The notes under the pieces were generated by a model, which made no database searches, had not been told where the DNA came from, and saw only the letters and a program-made list of their open reading frames with translations. The translations under genes and the position numbers were made by a program. Positions 16,042 to 24,643 of a DNA stretch of 47,630 nt are shown here, piece after piece; the stretch's first letter is position 1; each line of letters opens with the position of its first letter. The stretch is from Aquincolibacterium sp041674705. GTDB lineage: Bacteria > Omnitrophota > Omnitrophia > Omnitrophales > Aquincolibacteriaceae. The stretch spans positions 1-47,630 of the forward strand of contig JBAYVF010000013.1 of assembly GCA_041674705.1 (NCBI GenBank). Direction: 5' to 3'.

Positions 16042-16566
16042 ATGAATATAGAAAAGCTTAATGCCCAGAAAATAGCAGCTTCGATACATTTCATTCGCGG
16101 ACATAAGATCATATTGGACGTTGAACTGGCCGGATTTTATGGGGTTGAGACGAAATATTTAAAGCGACAGGTGAATAGGAACTCTGAACGTTTTCCTTCC
16201 GATTTTATGTTTCGGCTGACACGGCAGGAACTTCTGCGTCTAAGGTGCCAATTTGGCACCTTAGACGGTTCGGGTCGTGGCAGATATAGCAAATACCTGC
16301 CGTATGCATTTACAGAGCATGGGATCCTCATGCTCTCGAGCGTTTTGAACAGCCCCCGGGCGGTCCAGGCTAATATCGCGATCGTGAGGGCTTTTGTGAA
16401 ATTGCGTGAGATCCTTTTGACGAATAAGGAGCTGGCGCACAAATTCTCGGCATTAGAACGAAGAGCGGGTGACCATGACGATGTGATCAGGAGCATTCTT
16501 TTAGCAATCCGAAAAATGTTGGATCAACCGTTGAAACCTAAAGGGCCGGTCGGGTTTCATCCTTAG
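16042..16566 (+). CDS. ORF6N-domain protein
   Basis: 174 residues. The N-terminal half matches the ORF6N domain: IRGHKIILDVELAGFYGV, then YLKRQVNRNSERFP and DFMFRLT, then YLPYAFTEHGILMLSSVL. ORF6N is a DNA-binding-type domain found in phages and mobile elements. The rest is helical and ends KPKGPVGFHP. A second, cut gene at the window end (- strand) has the same layout and ends RPKGPIGFQP. The region encoding residues about 67-75 holds an 11-bp inverted repeat (16239-16265). It is followed by radC 19 bases later. Function unknown; a mobile or regulatory role is inference. Confidence 0.85.
   Translation: MNIEKLNAQKIAASIHFIRGHKIILDVELAGFYGVETKYLKRQVNRNSERFPSDFMFRLTRQELLRLRCQFGTLDGSGRGRYSKYLPYAFTEHGILMLSSVLNSPRAVQANIAIVRAFVKLREILLTNKELAHKFSALERRAGDHDDVIRSILLAIRKMLDQPLKPKGPVGFHP
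16239..16265. repeat. Perfect inverted repeat inside the ORF6N gene
   Basis: Arms TCTAAGGTGCC (16239-16249) and GGCACCTTAGA (16255-16265) separated by AATTT. The arms are exact complements over 11 bases and lie in frame within the coding region. Confidence 0.85.
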
Positions 16567-16585
16567 GCCTTGTTTAATTCAAGCT

Positions 16586-17266
16586 ATGATCAAAAGCATT
16601 CGAGAATGGCCGGAGGGTGAAAGACCCCGGGAGAAACTGTTTCAAAAAGGGCCGGAATCTCTTTCCGATGCCGAGTTGTTAGCAGTGCTTTTTGGACACG
16701 GCGTGCGCGGCCAGGATGTGGTGAGTTTCTCGAGAAATTTACTCCTTCAATTCGGCGGTCTTCGGGGGATCTTGACCCAGCAACCGGCGTCATTCAAACA
16801 GGTGAAAGGATTGGGCCCGGCCAAGATCTGTATGGTCCTGGCGGTCCGGGAGATCGGGATCCGTCAGCTTCGTGAAAAAATGATCGGGCAGAATTTTGTC
16901 CGCAGTCCTCAGGCCGTAACCGATTATCTCATGGCGGCGCTCCGGGATCAGAAGCGCGAAATTTTTAAAGTCCTGTTTTTGGATAAAGGGCTCCGTATCC
17001 TTGGCGAACGCGATCTTTTTTATGGGACGATCGATGAGGCAGCGGTCCATCCGCGCGAGATCGTCAAGGCTGCGCTGGAGTTTCACGCCTCGAGCCTTGT
17101 CCTCGTGCACAATCATCCTTCGGGGAAGGTCGAGCCTAGCCGGGAGGATTATGAGATTACGCAAAAGATCAAAGCTGCCTGCCAGACCGTTTCGGTCCGG
17201 ATCCTGGACCATATCATTATTGGTGAGAACCAGTATTTCAGTTTTTCCGAGCGAAACTCTCTTTAA
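16586..17266 (+). CDS. radC: RadC-family JAB/MPN-domain protein
   Basis: 226 residues. An N-terminal UPF0758 region (WPEGERPREKLFQKG) is followed by a helix-hairpin-helix (about 72-80, QVKGLGPAK) and a JAMM metalloprotease-like domain with HNHPSG (175-180) and D188. Despite its name, RadC is not established as a repair protein; many copies are carried by mobile DNA. It follows the ORF6N gene by 19 bases, has no clear ribosome site, and converges with the HAD gene with six bases between the stops. Confidence 0.92.
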   Translation: MIKSIREWPEGERPREKLFQKGPESLSDAELLAVLFGHGVRGQDVVSFSRNLLLQFGGLRGILTQQPASFKQVKGLGPAKICMVLAVREIGIRQLREKMIGQNFVRSPQAVTDYLMAALRDQKREIFKVLFLDKGLRILGERDLFYGTIDEAAVHPREIVKAALEFHASSLVLVHNHPSGKVEPSREDYEITQKIKAACQTVSVRILDHIIIGENQYFSFSERNSL

Positions 17267-17272
17267 TCTTTT

Positions 17273-17959
17273 TCAACTGTTGATGCAGGATAGAAAAGCG
17301 GGGATGTCGGTCAGATCTTCGAGGATGTGGTTGGGCGGATCTTTTTCGAAATGGCTCCGGGTCCTGCCATTGGTGAGCACGGCGATACTCCGGAGGCCGG
17401 CTTTTTTAGCGGCGGCAATATCGTATTCGGTGTCTCCGATCACATAAATCCTGTCTTTTTCAAAATGTTCCCGGGCAAGCTCTTCCGAAAAAGCTACAGC
17501 GGCCAGGAGTATCTGGTCGCGCTCCCGGGCGTCATTTCCAAATCCGCCGGTCAGGAAATAATGTTCCACCCCGCCGCGACTGAGTTTCATGCGGCCGGCC
17601 CGTTCAAAGTTGCCCGTGGCGAGCGCGAGAAATATGTTCGGATCGCGGGAGAGATGCTCCAAGATCTCGACAACGCCGGGCATGAGTTCAAAACGCGGCG
17701 ATTGCTGGATCCTTTCCTCAAAGATCTCTTCATAGCGTTCCATGAGCAGGTCGAATTCGCCGGGTGTAAGTAGCCGGCCGAGTTCGCGCATGGCCACTTC
17801 ATCAAAAATAGCCGGATCCGTCTTGCCGTGAGGATCAAGGTCCTTCCAGGCGTTAGGGATCTCGAAGATCTCTTCGAAGGCTTCTTCGAAAGCGACTTTG
17901 CCGGCGCCTCCGGTGAGCAGCAGTGTCCCATCGATATCAAAAAGGAGAAGTTTTTTCAT
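17273..17959 (-). CDS. HAD-superfamily phosphatase (phosphoglycolate phosphatase-like)
   Basis: 228 residues from the ATG at 17959. Motif I is FDIDGT with D8 and D10. Motif II is near ALATGN, motif IV is VIGDTEYDI, and a helical cap lies between them. The substrate is unknown; Gph-like enzymes hydrolyse small phosphate esters. Upstream in-frame codons (to 17986) would add MLLYDKIRL, but they contain the likely -10 sequence, so the start at MKKLLLF is preferred. It is one of only two - strand genes in the window and is divergent from the BT1 transporter gene. Confidence 0.88.
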   Translation of the reverse strand: MKKLLLFDIDGTLLLTGGAGKVAFEEAFEEIFEIPNAWKDLDPHGKTDPAIFDEVAMRELGRLLTPGEFDLLMERYEEIFEERIQQSPRFELMPGVVEILEHLSRDPNIFLALATGNFERAGRMKLSRGGVEHYFLTGGFGNDARERDQILLAAVAFSEELAREHFEKDRIYVIGDTEYDIAAAKKAGLRSIAVLTNGRTRSHFEKDPPNHILEDLTDIPAFLSCINS

Positions 17960-17971
17960 GAGGCGAATTTT

Positions 17972-18003
17972 ATCATAGAGGAGCAAAAAAGCTGTGTTAT
18001 ATT
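17972..18003. promoter_or_regulatory. Candidate divergent promoters between the HAD and BT1 genes
   Basis: Only 51 bases separate the two start codons. On the - strand, ATAACA (18000-17995), a 17-base spacer and TATGAT (17977-17972) point to the HAD gene. On the + strand, TATATT (17998-18003) lies seven bases before the transporter ATG at 18011, with no good -35. Neither start codon has an obvious ribosome site, so both messages may be leaderless or nearly so. Confidence 0.4.
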
Positions 18004-18010
18004 ACCGCCC

Positions 18011-19279
18011 ATGACGAAAAAATCCGAGTGGTTTCCTCTGGCGGTCGTCTTTGCGTCTGTTTATTTCTTTTCCATGAACGGGCTCGGGGCCTTGCCTGCT
18101 TTGGCGATCAACTTTCTGCTCAAAGATAAAGCGGGGCTGATGCCCGAACAGTTGGCTTATTTTCAGGCCATTACGCTGATCGCATGGGTGATCAAACCCC
18201 TTTGGGGTTTTATTTCGGATCTTTTTCCGATCTTCGGTTCCCGGCGTAAATCCTATCTGATTCTTACCTCGATTTTGGCGGCCGTGGCTTGGATTGTTCT
18301 TGCCTTCTTGCCCGATTACAGCGCGGCGCATTTTCTTTTACTTCTCATGACGCTGATCTATATGGCTTATGCGTTTCAGGACGTAGTGTCCGACGGACTC
18401 ATGGTTGAAACCGGACAACCGCTCAACATGACGGGACAATTTCAATCGATCCAGTGGGCGGCTGTTTATATCGCCATGATCATCACCTCGCTTGCCGGCG
18501 GTCTCGTGGCCGAACTCGCTCAAAAAGGTGCTTTGTCTTATCGAAGCATTTTCGGAATGACCGCTCTATTTCCGGTGCTCACCGCCGTGATTGTGTTCTT
18601 TTTAGTCCAAGAGCCTTCGCGGACCCATCCGGAGCGAGCGGCGGCATTCGGTCTTCGGGACGTTTTTCGGCATAAGGGCATCTGGATCCTTTCCGCTTTT
18701 CTCTTTCTGTGGAACTTTTCTCCTTCTTTTGGCGCGCCCTTTTTTTATTACACGGTGGATACGCTGAAGTTTTCCGCCTCGTTTCTCGGTATTCTCCAGG
18801 CGGTCACAAGCGCGGGGGCCTTGCTGGGAAGTGTTCTCTACGGTCTGGTCTTCGCCCGGTTCCCGATCCGGAAGTTCCTGGTGATCGCAGTGCTTGTCGG
18901 GGTGTTCTCGACCCTTTCCTATTTTATTTATTTTGATTCATGGCTTATTGCCCACGCCGCGGTTCTTAAAGGTCTTGCTCTTGGAATGAGTTTTTTTCTC
19001 GGGATCGCGAGCGCCGTGATCTTTTTGGCGCTACTCAACCTGGCGGCCAAAACTTCGCCGCAATATGCCGGTGGAACGATCTTTGCGCTGCTCATGTCCT
19101 TTTATAATTTAGGCCAGATGGGGTCGAGTGCTCTCGGAGGGTTCCTGTTCCCGAAGATCGGTCTTGAACCTCTTATTCTGATCTCCGCGGCATTTTCACT
19201 TCTCGTACTTTTCCTGATCCCGCATCTTCCGGTTCATGCGGAATCCGGAGATACGGTCCTTGCAACGGAGAATAAATGA
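18011..19279 (+). CDS. BT1-type MFS transporter (folate/biopterin transporter family)
   Basis: 422 residues with about 12 hydrophobic segments. Between early helices it has KPLWGFISDLFPIFGSRRKSY and later FQDVVSDGLMVE, close to the BT1 family signature (folate/biopterin transporters of protists, plants and bacteria). Substrate is not established for bacterial members. The start ATG at 18011 follows ACCGCCC and a TATATT box with no ribosome site. The gene ends in an ATGA overlap with a 3D-domain protein gene, so they are co-translated. Confidence 0.8.
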   Translation: MTKKSEWFPLAVVFASVYFFSMNGLGALPALAINFLLKDKAGLMPEQLAYFQAITLIAWVIKPLWGFISDLFPIFGSRRKSYLILTSILAAVAWIVLAFLPDYSAAHFLLLLMTLIYMAYAFQDVVSDGLMVETGQPLNMTGQFQSIQWAAVYIAMIITSLAGGLVAELAQKGALSYRSIFGMTALFPVLTAVIVFFLVQEPSRTHPERAAAFGLRDVFRHKGIWILSAFLFLWNFSPSFGAPFFYYTVDTLKFSASFLGILQAVTSAGALLGSVLYGLVFARFPIRKFLVIAVLVGVFSTLSYFIYFDSWLIAHAAVLKGLALGMSFFLGIASAVIFLALLNLAAKTSPQYAGGTIFALLMSFYNLGQMGSSALGGFLFPKIGLEPLILISAAFSLLVLFLIPHLPVHAESGDTVLATENK

Positions 19280-19713
19280 AAAAACAACTCTTAAACATCA
19301 TTTTGATTTTGGTCTTAATGGTGGGCGCGATCAGGGCGTACGACGTTTTCTGGCTTCGCCACCGGTATCTGATCACCGCTTATTGTGATTGTCCTATTTG
19401 TATTAATGTGCCCGCATTCCGCGATGGAAAGTTCGCCAGTCAGCATCCTGTTTACTGGGGAGGGGTGGCTGCGGACAAGTCGATCCCGTTCGGAGCGAGC
19501 GTGGAATTGGTTCCGGTTACATTGCGGGATTGGTTTGCTGTGTGGTTCTATTTGGGGGGCCGGCGGCATTTCACGGTCGAGGACCGGGGAGGCAAAATCC
19601 ACGGCCGGCATATCGATATTTTTTTCCCTGAGTCTCTGGGCGGTCACCATCGAGCCGTCCATTGGGGCATCCGTCGCATGCGTATCAAGGTCAATGGGCA
19701 GTTCGTGAATTGA
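19276..19713 (+). CDS. Membrane-anchored 3D-domain protein
   Basis: 145 residues. An N-terminal hydrophobic segment (about 5-20) is followed by a compact domain with the three aspartates that name the 3D family: D67 (VAADKS), D103 (VEDRGG) and D114 (IDIFF). ITAYCDCPIC at 33-42 precedes them. This double-psi beta-barrel domain occurs in MltA lytic transglycosylases and in YocH/Rpf-like cell-wall enzymes. A wall-modifying role outside the inner membrane is inferred. Four cysteine-region residues (C37, C39, C42) could bind metal or form disulfides. It overlaps the preceding transporter gene. Confidence 0.82.
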   Translation: MKKQLLNIILILVLMVGAIRAYDVFWLRHRYLITAYCDCPICINVPAFRDGKFASQHPVYWGGVAADKSIPFGASVELVPVTLRDWFAVWFYLGGRRHFTVEDRGGKIHGRHIDIFFPESLGGHHRAVHWGIRRMRIKVNGQFVN

Positions 19714-19771
19714 AGCTCTCGCTACACCCTCTGCGACAAAATGAAGGGTTTTTACCTCGCCTAAAACCGCT

Positions 19772-19799
19772 TTGGGTATAGAGGGGAATTGGGTATACT
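19772..19799 (+). promoter_or_regulatory. Candidate mutS promoter with a duplicated TTGGGTATA
   Basis: TTGGGTATA occurs at 19772-19780 and again at 19789-19797, a 17-base step. The second copy gives TATACT (19794-19799) as a good -10. The first provides TTGGGT at a 16-base spacing as a weak -35. AGGAG (19818-19822) and the TTG start at 19829 follow. Confidence 0.45.
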
Positions 19800-19828
19800 A
19801 AACCCTCAAATTTACCCAGGAGCAGCCC

Positions 19829-22504
19829 TTGACCCAGATCGATCCGACAAGCCTTGACGCCCAGGTGAAACTCACGCCCATGATGGAGCAGTACCGCTCG
19901 ATCAAGAAGACTCTTCCTACCGATACCATCCTGTTCTTTCGTCTTGGGGATTTCTACGAGATGTTCTTTGAGGACGCGATCCGATCTTCCGACATCTTGA
20001 ATATCACGCTCACCGGTCGCGAAGGCGGCGAGGCAGGCCGGGTGCCGATGTGCGGTTTTCCTCATCATGCTTTTCAGGGCTATGTTCGCACGCTCCTGGA
20101 TAGTAATCTCAAGGTCGCTATCTGCGAACAGATGGGCGATCCCGCCCAAGCTAAGGGTCTCGTGGAGCGCAAGGTGACGCGTATCATTACGCCCGCCACA
20201 TATCTCGATGATGAAACGCCTGAGAAAAACCTTCAATACATGGCGGCCATTCTCCAGGGAAAAGACTCCGCGGTTCTGGCTTATTTGGAGCTTAGCACCG
20301 GAGAATTTTATGTCCGGGAGATCACGCAGGACAGATTGCTGGATGAACTGACGCTTCTTTGGCCGCGCGAAGTCGTGATCACAAAAACGATGGGAGCCCG
20401 GGAAGATCTTACGGCTTTCATCAAAGAAAATCTTAAAGCAACGCTCACGGTCTATGAAGATTGGATCTTCGAGCCCGAGGATTCCATGCGGCTTCTCCTT
20501 GAGATATTCAAGCTGGGTTCCGCGCAGGGGATCCCTTTTCATGACCATCCGCTTGCGGTCGGAGCCTGTGGCGCCATTCTGTATTACCTCAAGGATCATT
20601 TCCACAGCGCTTTAGAACATGTCCAAAGGCCGCGGCTTTTTAATGCCGCCCAGTTTATGGTGCTCGATCGCCAAGCCCAGCGCAGTTTGGAACTGGTGGC
20701 TTCGCAGAGCGGGCGCAAGGACTGCGGGACGCTCCTTTCCGTCGTCGACCGGACGCTTACGGCGATGGGCGCGCGGCATCTCTATCATTGGCTGACGCAT
20801 CCGCTCCTGGATATCGCTGAAATTCAAAAACGTCAGGAATCAGTCACCGAGCTCATTAAAGAATTGCATCACACGGAAAACATGGGCCGGCTCTTGAAGG
20901 GCGTGAAAGATATGGAGCGGACTCTGAGCCGTCTTAATTATGGTGTCGCGAATGCGCGGGACCTTGTGAACCTGAAAGCCTTTCTCGATCGCGTGCCGGA
21001 GATGCGTAATGTCCTGGGAGCGTTCGACGCGGATCTGATTCGCGACCTGTCGCGACAGGTCCAGCCGTTTCCAAAACTTAGTGAACTCATTGCCCGTTCC
21101 ATCGTGGAAGAACCGCCGCTTGTTATCAAGGACGGCGGTTTGATCCGTGACGGATATTCCGAGGAGCTGGATGACCTGCGCGGTATCTCCAAAAAAGGGA
21201 AGCAATGGATCCTGGAATTCCAGCAGCGCGAGATCGAACGCACGGGGATCAAATCACTCAAGGTGAAATATTCGGGGGTGTTCGGTTATACCCTCGAGGT
21301 GAGCCGTTCGTATCTCGGCCAGGTACCTGAAAATTATATTCGCCGTCAGACGCTTGCCAATGCCGAGCGGTTCATCGTGCCGGAGCTTAAGGAATGGGAC
21401 GAGAAGATCTCTGGCGCGCAAGATAAGATCAAGATGCTTGAATATCAGATCTTTCTCGAGATCCGCGCGAAGGTGCTGGAAGATCTTGTGGCACTTCAGA
21501 ATATGGCGCGGGCCGTCGGGACGCTGGACGCTCTGATGTCTCTTTCAAGGATCGCGCTTGAAAAGAAATGGGTGAGACCGGAAGTGAGCGACGACAAGAC
21601 TCTTTCCATCCACGGAGGCCGTCATCCGGTAGTGGAGAGCATGCTGCCAACCGGAAAATTTGTGGAAAATGACGGGCTCTTGGACAGCGATAAGAATCAA
21701 TTGATTGTATTGACCGGGCCGAATATGGCGGGAAAATCGACTTATATCCGTCAGATGGCGCACATCGTTCTATTGGCGCAGATGGGTTCGTTCGTGCCGG
21801 CCAAAACCGCACACATCGGAATGGTCGACCGGATCTTCACGCGCATTGGCGCGTCCGATGATCTGGCGCGCGGGGAAAGTACGTTCATGGTGGAAATGCT
21901 TGAGACGGCGCATATCTTGCAGGAGGCCACGGACCGGAGCCTTTTGATCCTGGATGAAGTGGGTCGTGGCACATCGACTTTCGATGGAGTGAGCATCGCT
22001 TGGGCGGTTTGCGAATATTTGGCGCAAGGGAAGATCCGGCCGCGTACGCTTTTCGCGACACATTATCATGAGCTGACGCAACTGGAAGATCATTTTCCTG
22101 GAATCAAAAATTACAAGATGACGGTGAAAGAAACGAAGGACGGGATTGTGTTTCTCCGAAAGGTTGCTCGAGGAGCCTCGGAACGGAGTTACGGGATCCA
22201 TGTGGCGGAGCTGGCCGGAATTCCGACGGATGTGACCCAGCGTGCGAAAGAGATCCTGGCGATCCTGGAAAGTGAAAACACTGAGGCGACACAGATCATT
22301 GAAGCGAAAAAGCCGAAAAGCTCCAAAAGGGTTGCGGAAACCGGCCCCACGCTTTTTGACGTGCCGCGGCACGTGCAAAAACCGAGTGAAATCGAAGAAG
22401 AACTGAAAAAACTGGATGCGGACCGTTTGACCCCGATCGAAGCATTGCAGAAGATCTCGGAGTGGAAGAGAAAACTCCTCGGGAACGGAAAAACTCATGG
22501 GTAA
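19829..22504 (+). CDS. mutS: DNA mismatch repair protein MutS
   Basis: 891 residues, full length. The mismatch-reading F-Y-E motif is at 42-44 (GDFYEMF). Walker A GPNMAGKST is at 630-638, then DDLARGESTF, Walker B LLILDEVGRGTSTFDG and FATHYHEL. MutS recognises mismatches and recruits MutL. The start is TTG at 19829 with AGGAG six bases upstream; MTQIDPTSL leads directly into the expected MMEQYRSIKK. The 3' end overlaps mutL by eight bases, so the two are made together. Confidence 0.97.
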   Translation: MTQIDPTSLDAQVKLTPMMEQYRSIKKTLPTDTILFFRLGDFYEMFFEDAIRSSDILNITLTGREGGEAGRVPMCGFPHHAFQGYVRTLLDSNLKVAICEQMGDPAQAKGLVERKVTRIITPATYLDDETPEKNLQYMAAILQGKDSAVLAYLELSTGEFYVREITQDRLLDELTLLWPREVVITKTMGAREDLTAFIKENLKATLTVYEDWIFEPEDSMRLLLEIFKLGSAQGIPFHDHPLAVGACGAILYYLKDHFHSALEHVQRPRLFNAAQFMVLDRQAQRSLELVASQSGRKDCGTLLSVVDRTLTAMGARHLYHWLTHPLLDIAEIQKRQESVTELIKELHHTENMGRLLKGVKDMERTLSRLNYGVANARDLVNLKAFLDRVPEMRNVLGAFDADLIRDLSRQVQPFPKLSELIARSIVEEPPLVIKDGGLIRDGYSEELDDLRGISKKGKQWILEFQQREIERTGIKSLKVKYSGVFGYTLEVSRSYLGQVPENYIRRQTLANAERFIVPELKEWDEKISGAQDKIKMLEYQIFLEIRAKVLEDLVALQNMARAVGTLDALMSLSRIALEKKWVRPEVSDDKTLSIHGGRHPVVESMLPTGKFVENDGLLDSDKNQLIVLTGPNMAGKSTYIRQMAHIVLLAQMGSFVPAKTAHIGMVDRIFTRIGASDDLARGESTFMVEMLETAHILQEATDRSLLILDEVGRGTSTFDGVSIAWAVCEYLAQGKIRPRTLFATHYHELTQLEDHFPGIKNYKMTVKETKDGIVFLRKVARGASERSYGIHVAELAGIPTDVTQRAKEILAILESENTEATQIIEAKKPKSSKRVAETGPTLFDVPRHVQKPSEIEEELKKLDADRLTPIEALQKISEWKRKLLGNGKTHG

Positions 22505-24269
22505 AATACACGTACTTTCAGAAATTGTGGCCAATAAGATCGCGGCCGGGGAAGTGGTCGAGCGGCCCGCCTCGATCGTGAAGGAGCTCGTCGAAAATTC
22601 TCTGGATGCCAGCGCGGACCAGATCGAGATCGAGATCAAACACGGCGGTAAAAGTTTGATCCGCGTGGCGGATAACGGCTCCGGGATGACGGCTGAAGAT
22701 GCCCAGCTCGCGCTCCAGCGGCATGCGACGAGCAAGATCGAAAAGGCCGAAGATCTTGATCATATCGCAAGCTTCGGATTCCGGGGCGAAGCTCTTCCGA
22801 GCATTGCCGCAGTGTCGCGTTTCACGCTTCAGACGCGCACGGCGGATATCGCGACCGGTACCGAACTGGTGGTAGAAGGCGGAAGCCTCGTGAAGGCGAA
22901 GGAATGTTCCGTGGCTGCGGGGACGGTGATCGAAGTGCGCGATCTTTTTTTTAATACGCCCGCCCGTCGAAAATTCCTGAAACAGGACACAACCGAATTT
23001 GGACATATTCTGGATATCGTGACCTGCCTGGCCCTGGCGAATCTTCATGTCCGGTTCGTTTTGAATTCTGATGGCAAAGCTGTCCTGGATCTTGTGCCGA
23101 CCCAGAAACTTTCGGTCCGGGCCGCCGCTATTTTGGGAGACGATTGGGCCAAGCAAACTTTGCCGATCCAAGGCGAGATCCCGCACGCGAAACTTTCGGG
23201 TTTGATCGGGAAACCAACGCTCGCCTCCGGCAACCGGGCCCAGCAATTTCTTTTCATCAACCACCGGTGGGTCAAGGCTTATGGTTTGAGTTACGGTCTT
23301 CAGGCGGGTTACCATGGGCTTTTGATGCAGCATCAATTTCCGGCGGCGATCCTCTTCCTTGAACTCAATCCGCAATATGTGGACGTGAACGTTCACCCGA
23401 CGAAGCAGCAGGTCCGGCTTTCGCATGAGGCTGTGATCAAGACGCTGATCGAAAGGACCGTGGCCGAAGCTCTCAAAGAAAACGGTGATCTCGTGCCGTC
23501 TTTTCGTGAAAGGGACGAAAAACCTTCGGTGTCTTTTCCCGGGGTGAGATTCCAGGAGCCAAGTTTCGGATTTGAGGAGCGCATGGCCTCTCACAATGCG
23601 CCGCTCAAGGTCGCGGAGGCTGTGACGGCGGATGTGGTGACGCAGCAAGTGAATGCCTTTGGGCCGCTTGAGATCGGCAAAGGGCTCCGGATCACGCGCG
23701 TGCTTGGACAGGTCCACCGTACTTATATTTTGGCTGAAACAGAAGAGGGATATGTGGTCGTCGATCAGCACGCGGCGCATGAGCGGGTCATGTTCGAATC
23801 ACTTATGAAGAACTTCGAATCGGAGCGGCCTGCGAGCCAAGGACTTTTGATGGAAGAAGTTCTGGAATTACATCCGCGGCAGGTGGAGATCCTGAAGAAG
23901 AAACTTTCGTTTCTGGCCAAATTGGGCTTCGAAATAGAACTCTTTGGCGAGAGGGCTTTTGTGGTGCGAGGGTTGCCTGCCATTTTAAAAGATGAAAATC
24001 CAGTAACGATTATTAAACAATTTGTCGATGAAGAAGAAGCGGGAAGAACTCAGACCGGGCTCAAGGGCGCGCAAGAAGACGTTGCGGCCATGATTGCGTG
24101 CAAACGCAAGTCTGTAAAAGCGGCGGATCCTCTCACGCTTCCGGCGATGCAGGGTCTTCTGGAACAGCTGGCGCGTTGCAAGAATCCGTTCAATTGCCCG
24201 CACGGTCGTCCCAGCATCATGAAATATTCTTTGTCGGATCTTGAAAAACAATTCAAAAGGAAAATTTAA
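22497..24269 (+). CDS. mutL: DNA mismatch repair protein MutL (endonuclease type)
   Basis: 590 residues. N-terminal GHKL ATPase: ENSLDAS, DNGSGM, and TSKIEKAEDLDHI then GFRGEAL. The C-terminal dimerisation domain has the metal-binding endonuclease motif DQHAx2Ex4E at 423-434 (DQHAAHERVMFE), an ACK-type motif, and CPHGRP near the end. By family knowledge this MutL nicks DNA itself and does not need MutH, fitting a MutH-less repair system. It overlaps mutS by eight bases. The next gene follows after four bases. Confidence 0.97.
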   Translation: MGKIHVLSEIVANKIAAGEVVERPASIVKELVENSLDASADQIEIEIKHGGKSLIRVADNGSGMTAEDAQLALQRHATSKIEKAEDLDHIASFGFRGEALPSIAAVSRFTLQTRTADIATGTELVVEGGSLVKAKECSVAAGTVIEVRDLFFNTPARRKFLKQDTTEFGHILDIVTCLALANLHVRFVLNSDGKAVLDLVPTQKLSVRAAAILGDDWAKQTLPIQGEIPHAKLSGLIGKPTLASGNRAQQFLFINHRWVKAYGLSYGLQAGYHGLLMQHQFPAAILFLELNPQYVDVNVHPTKQQVRLSHEAVIKTLIERTVAEALKENGDLVPSFRERDEKPSVSFPGVRFQEPSFGFEERMASHNAPLKVAEAVTADVVTQQVNAFGPLEIGKGLRITRVLGQVHRTYILAETEEGYVVVDQHAAHERVMFESLMKNFESERPASQGLLMEEVLELHPRQVEILKKKLSFLAKLGFEIELFGERAFVVRGLPAILKDENPVTIIKQFVDEEEAGRTQTGLKGAQEDVAAMIACKRKSVKAADPLTLPAMQGLLEQLARCKNPFNCPHGRPSIMKYSLSDLEKQFKRKI

Positions 24270-24273
24270 AAGC

Positions 24274-24639
24274 ATGGCTAAAATACTTATTGCGGATGAT
24301 GAACCCGATGTCTTGCTGATCGTAGCGGAGCGTTTGCGCCGGAACGGTCACGAGGTGGAATATGCCCCCGACGGTAATCAAGCGATCCAGAAATCCGAAC
24401 AAACCACTTACAACCTTTTGATCCTGGATATCCGTATGCCCGGGCGAACGGGCTACGAAGTCTGCGCCTACACTAAGAGTTCTGAAAAAAACGGAAAAAC
24501 GCCGGTGCTTTTGATCAGCGCTTATCCGGAAGAGCAGAGGGTGTGGCGTCAAAGCAAAGCGGATGCGTTCCTGGCGAAACCTTTTGAGACGGGGCAACTC
24601 ATCACGACCGTTGAGCGACTTTTGAAGGGGAGCGCGTGA
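24274..24639 (+). CDS. Single-domain response regulator receiver (CheY/Spo0F-like)
   Basis: 121 residues, a lone receiver domain with no output domain. Acidic pair D8-D9, phospho-acceptor D52 (LLILDIRMPG), S82 and K102 (AKPF). Such proteins act as phospho-relays or motility/partner switches; its kinase cannot be named from here. The ATG at 24274 has AAAGGA 12 bases upstream, a slightly long spacing. Position after mutL and before an exporter gene suggests read-through transcription rather than shared function. Confidence 0.85.
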   Translation: MAKILIADDEPDVLLIVAERLRRNGHEVEYAPDGNQAIQKSEQTTYNLLILDIRMPGRTGYEVCAYTKSSEKNGKTPVLLISAYPEEQRVWRQSKADAFLAKPFETGQLITTVERLLKGSA

Positions 24640-24643
24640 CGCT

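Noticed and set aside
19730..19765. Terminator after the 3D-domain gene (ACCCT...AGGGT then TTTTT)
   Set aside because: The stem is only five base pairs with a 14-base loop, too weak to report as a feature.
22518..23780. 420-codon open frame on the - strand opposite mutL
   Set aside because: Shadow of mutL codon structure; its translation resembles no protein family and mutL motifs are intact on the + strand.
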